This document shows, in pieces, positions 62,592 through 64,000 of a DNA stretch of 64,000 nucleotides. Position 1 is the first letter of the stretch. Each line of letters opens with the position of its first letter. The position numbers and the translations under genes are program-made. The DNA is from RI-153 sp963752935 (GTDB lineage: Bacteria > Chloroflexota > Anaerolineae > Caldilineales > Caldilineaceae). The notes under the pieces were generated by a model, which was not told where the DNA came from, searched no databases, and worked only from the letters and a program-made list of their open reading frames with translations. Where the stretch lies: positions 80,209 to 144,208 of the forward strand of contig CAVWAL010000003.1 in NCBI GenBank assembly GCA_963752935.1, given 5' to 3'.

Positions 62592-63836
62592 ATGAGACAC
62601 GCTAGGCTCTTTTTTTCGCTGATATGTATGCTCCTACTCTTGGTCATAGGTACACTTGCAAAGCCCCCTTCTCTTGAGGGGGCAAGCGCTTTTGCAATGC
62701 ACAAAATATATCTCCCGCTGGTAAGTAAAGCTTTACCCCAGCCTAGCAGTACACCAACGAGTCCTCCCACGTTGACAGTTACTCCTACGCCCACTGCTAC
62801 GGGGACACCATCAAGCGAATTCTTTAGCGACTGCGCTCAAGTATCTCAAATCTCTCCTTCTGAATGTGAAGGGTTAGTAGCGTTATACGACAGCACCAAT
62901 GGTCCCCAATGGCGAAATCGCCAGAACTGGAAGTTCACTAATGAGCCGTGCCAATGGTACGGAATTCGCTGCAACCAAGTAGCACCTGATCAGTACAGTG
63001 TTAAGCAGATAAGGTTTGTTGACAACGGTCTGAGAGGAAATATACCTTCTGAACTTGGAAACCTAATTCACATAGAGAACCTAGCTTTTGCTGAAAACCT
63101 AAATGGTGAGATAACGGGCAATATCCCCCCTGAACTAGGAAATCTACAAAATTTACGGTCACTGGGGATAAGTGGAGATTCGACCGGAGGAATTCCTGCT
63201 ACGTTAGGGAGCCTGTCAAAACTAGAGACAGTTAGCTTCAGTTATAATCAGCTGACCGGAGATATCCCCTCTTCATTTGGAGATTCGGTAAGTCTCACAT
63301 CGTTGTCTCTGGAGGGCAATCAGTTGACGGGCAGTATTCCTGTAAATCTGGGAAACTTGGCGGCCTTGAAGGGTCTGAACCTGGGTTACAATCAGCTTGT
63401 CGGCAATATTCCCCCTGAACTAGGAAATTTGACTAATCTGAGGTTGTTATCTCTAGCGGGTAACCACCTAGTGGGAAATATTCCGCATCAGTTAGGAAAC
63501 CTGACGCAACTGTATGACTTAAGCCTCCCTGGGAACCAATTAACCGGAAGTATCCCCCTTTCTTTGACTAATTTGACCAAGCTAGAGCGTCTAATCATAT
63601 CTGGCAATCAACTAAGCGGGGAGATCCCAACAGAGATGAGTGATCTCACCGATTTGAAGACTCTCGATCTATCTTTTAATTCCTTTAGTGGGAGTATCCC
63701 TCTTAGTTTTATCAACCTAAAGTTGGAATTTTTCAGATTTGAAAATACCCAACTATGTGAACCACCAGACACTATATTCCAGACTTGGCTTACTCAGATA
63801 CAATCTGTAGGGCGCACGAACGTTATCTGCCCATAG
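62592..63836 (+). CDS. Secreted leucine-rich-repeat protein of plant-like type
   Basis: A 414-aa protein. Residues 1-33 form a signal peptide. A KIYLPLVSK motif at 38-46 follows, then a Thr/Pro-rich linker (47-75). The LRR N-cap region (about 80-155) has paired cysteines and QWYGIRC. About nine 24-residue repeats of the form LGNLxxLxxLxLxxNxLxGxIP follow to about 385, then a CEPPD...VIC C-cap. The plant-type IP repeat is common in secreted bacterial LRR proteins. Codons are clearly AT-richer than the neighbours, suggesting transfer. ATG at 62592 with AGGA upstream. Probably a surface-binding protein. Confidence 0.88.
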   Translation: MRHARLFFSLICMLLLLVIGTLAKPPSLEGASAFAMHKIYLPLVSKALPQPSSTPTSPPTLTVTPTPTATGTPSSEFFSDCAQVSQISPSECEGLVALYDSTNGPQWRNRQNWKFTNEPCQWYGIRCNQVAPDQYSVKQIRFVDNGLRGNIPSELGNLIHIENLAFAENLNGEITGNIPPELGNLQNLRSLGISGDSTGGIPATLGSLSKLETVSFSYNQLTGDIPSSFGDSVSLTSLSLEGNQLTGSIPVNLGNLAALKGLNLGYNQLVGNIPPELGNLTNLRLLSLAGNHLVGNIPHQLGNLTQLYDLSLPGNQLTGSIPLSLTNLTKLERLIISGNQLSGEIPTEMSDLTDLKTLDLSFNSFSGSIPLSFINLKLEFFRFENTQLCEPPDTIFQTWLTQIQSVGRTNVICP

Positions 63837-63942
63837 ATTTTGGCGGGCTTCAGTGATAGCAGATGGCTCTAAGCATCAGTGACCAGAATAACGGCTGCGG
63901 CCGCCAAGTAAAAGATAATACCCGGGCTTCCTCGCTCACTGC

Positions 63943-63978
63943 AAGCGCTCTGCGTTAATCGTTGGGGCGCTTTCTTCT
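63943..63978 (+). terminator. Weak terminator-like hairpin after the LRR gene
   Basis: AAGCGC (63943-63948) and GCGCTT (63967-63972) pair around an 18-base loop and are followed by a short pyrimidine run TCTTCT. It lies 106 bases after the LRR stop. The rest of the segment to 64000 shows nothing. Confidence 0.3.
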
Positions 63979-64000
63979 GTGGCACCCCCCATATGGCATA

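Overview
The window reads as a piece of a GC-rich Chloroflexota chromosome (Anaerolineae/Caldilineae-like). This is inferred from a large MalT-type LuxR regulator, a PAS-LuxR regulator, a giant LamG surface protein, a Chloroflexi-style secreted LRR protein and a complete CODH/ACS operon. No rRNA, tRNA, CRISPR array or intact insertion sequence was seen. All functions are assigned from motifs and family recognition by eye; no search was run.

Layout. Bases 1-14,513 hold the 3' part of one giant exported protein (TSP3 calcium repeats, about eight LamG domains, Ig-like domains, a P-domain and a C-terminal seven-blade WD40 propeller). Bases 14,600-15,200 carry a small conserved gene and a decayed MBL-fold gene. 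Bases 15,260-19,924 hold a MalT-like LuxR regulator flanked by three matching palindromes, followed by three small membrane-protein genes (YrdB, DUF7010, CPBP protease). Bases 20,000-26,000 hold, on the minus strand, a PRC-barrel protein with a broken HEAT-repeat gene, a BBE-type FAD oxidoreductase, a class-C serine hydrolase and an enolase-superfamily enzyme. Bases 26,300-26,410 are a tandem 54-bp repeat.

Bases 26,442-43,414 are the metabolic core, the carbonyl and late methyl branches of the Wood-Ljungdahl pathway. Read on the minus strand the order is HTH-HMA regulator, CODH (acsA/cooS), acsB, acsD, acsC, RACo/acsV, DUF3786, cooC, acsE, folD and a fused metV-metF. A second cooC diverges from a DUF166 gene coupled to the PAS-LuxR regulator. 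Together these enzymes reduce methenyl/methylene-THF, move the methyl group to the corrinoid protein and condense it with CO and CoA. Formate dehydrogenase and formyl-THF ligase are not in the window. Several junctions of the operon carry strong inverted repeats, including an internal terminator-like hairpin and a multi-tier structure between acsB and acsD.

Bases 43,917-47,882 encode a Hen1/Pnkp RNA-repair pair, with hen1 split by a frameshift. Bases 48,088-60,802 form a carbohydrate locus: two Gfo/Idh/MocA oxidoreductases, a DapA-family lyase/aldolase, an epimerase, a ROK repressor with well-formed divergent promoters and operator, a deacetylase-like protein, a DegT aminotransferase, a heparinase II/III-like lyase and an M55 peptidase. 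The right end holds a PPOX-fold flavoprotein, a gene remnant and an AT-richer secreted LRR protein.

At least five otherwise well-conserved genes are interrupted by single-base frameshifts. Either this strain is shedding genes or the assembly contains residual indels; reads would decide.
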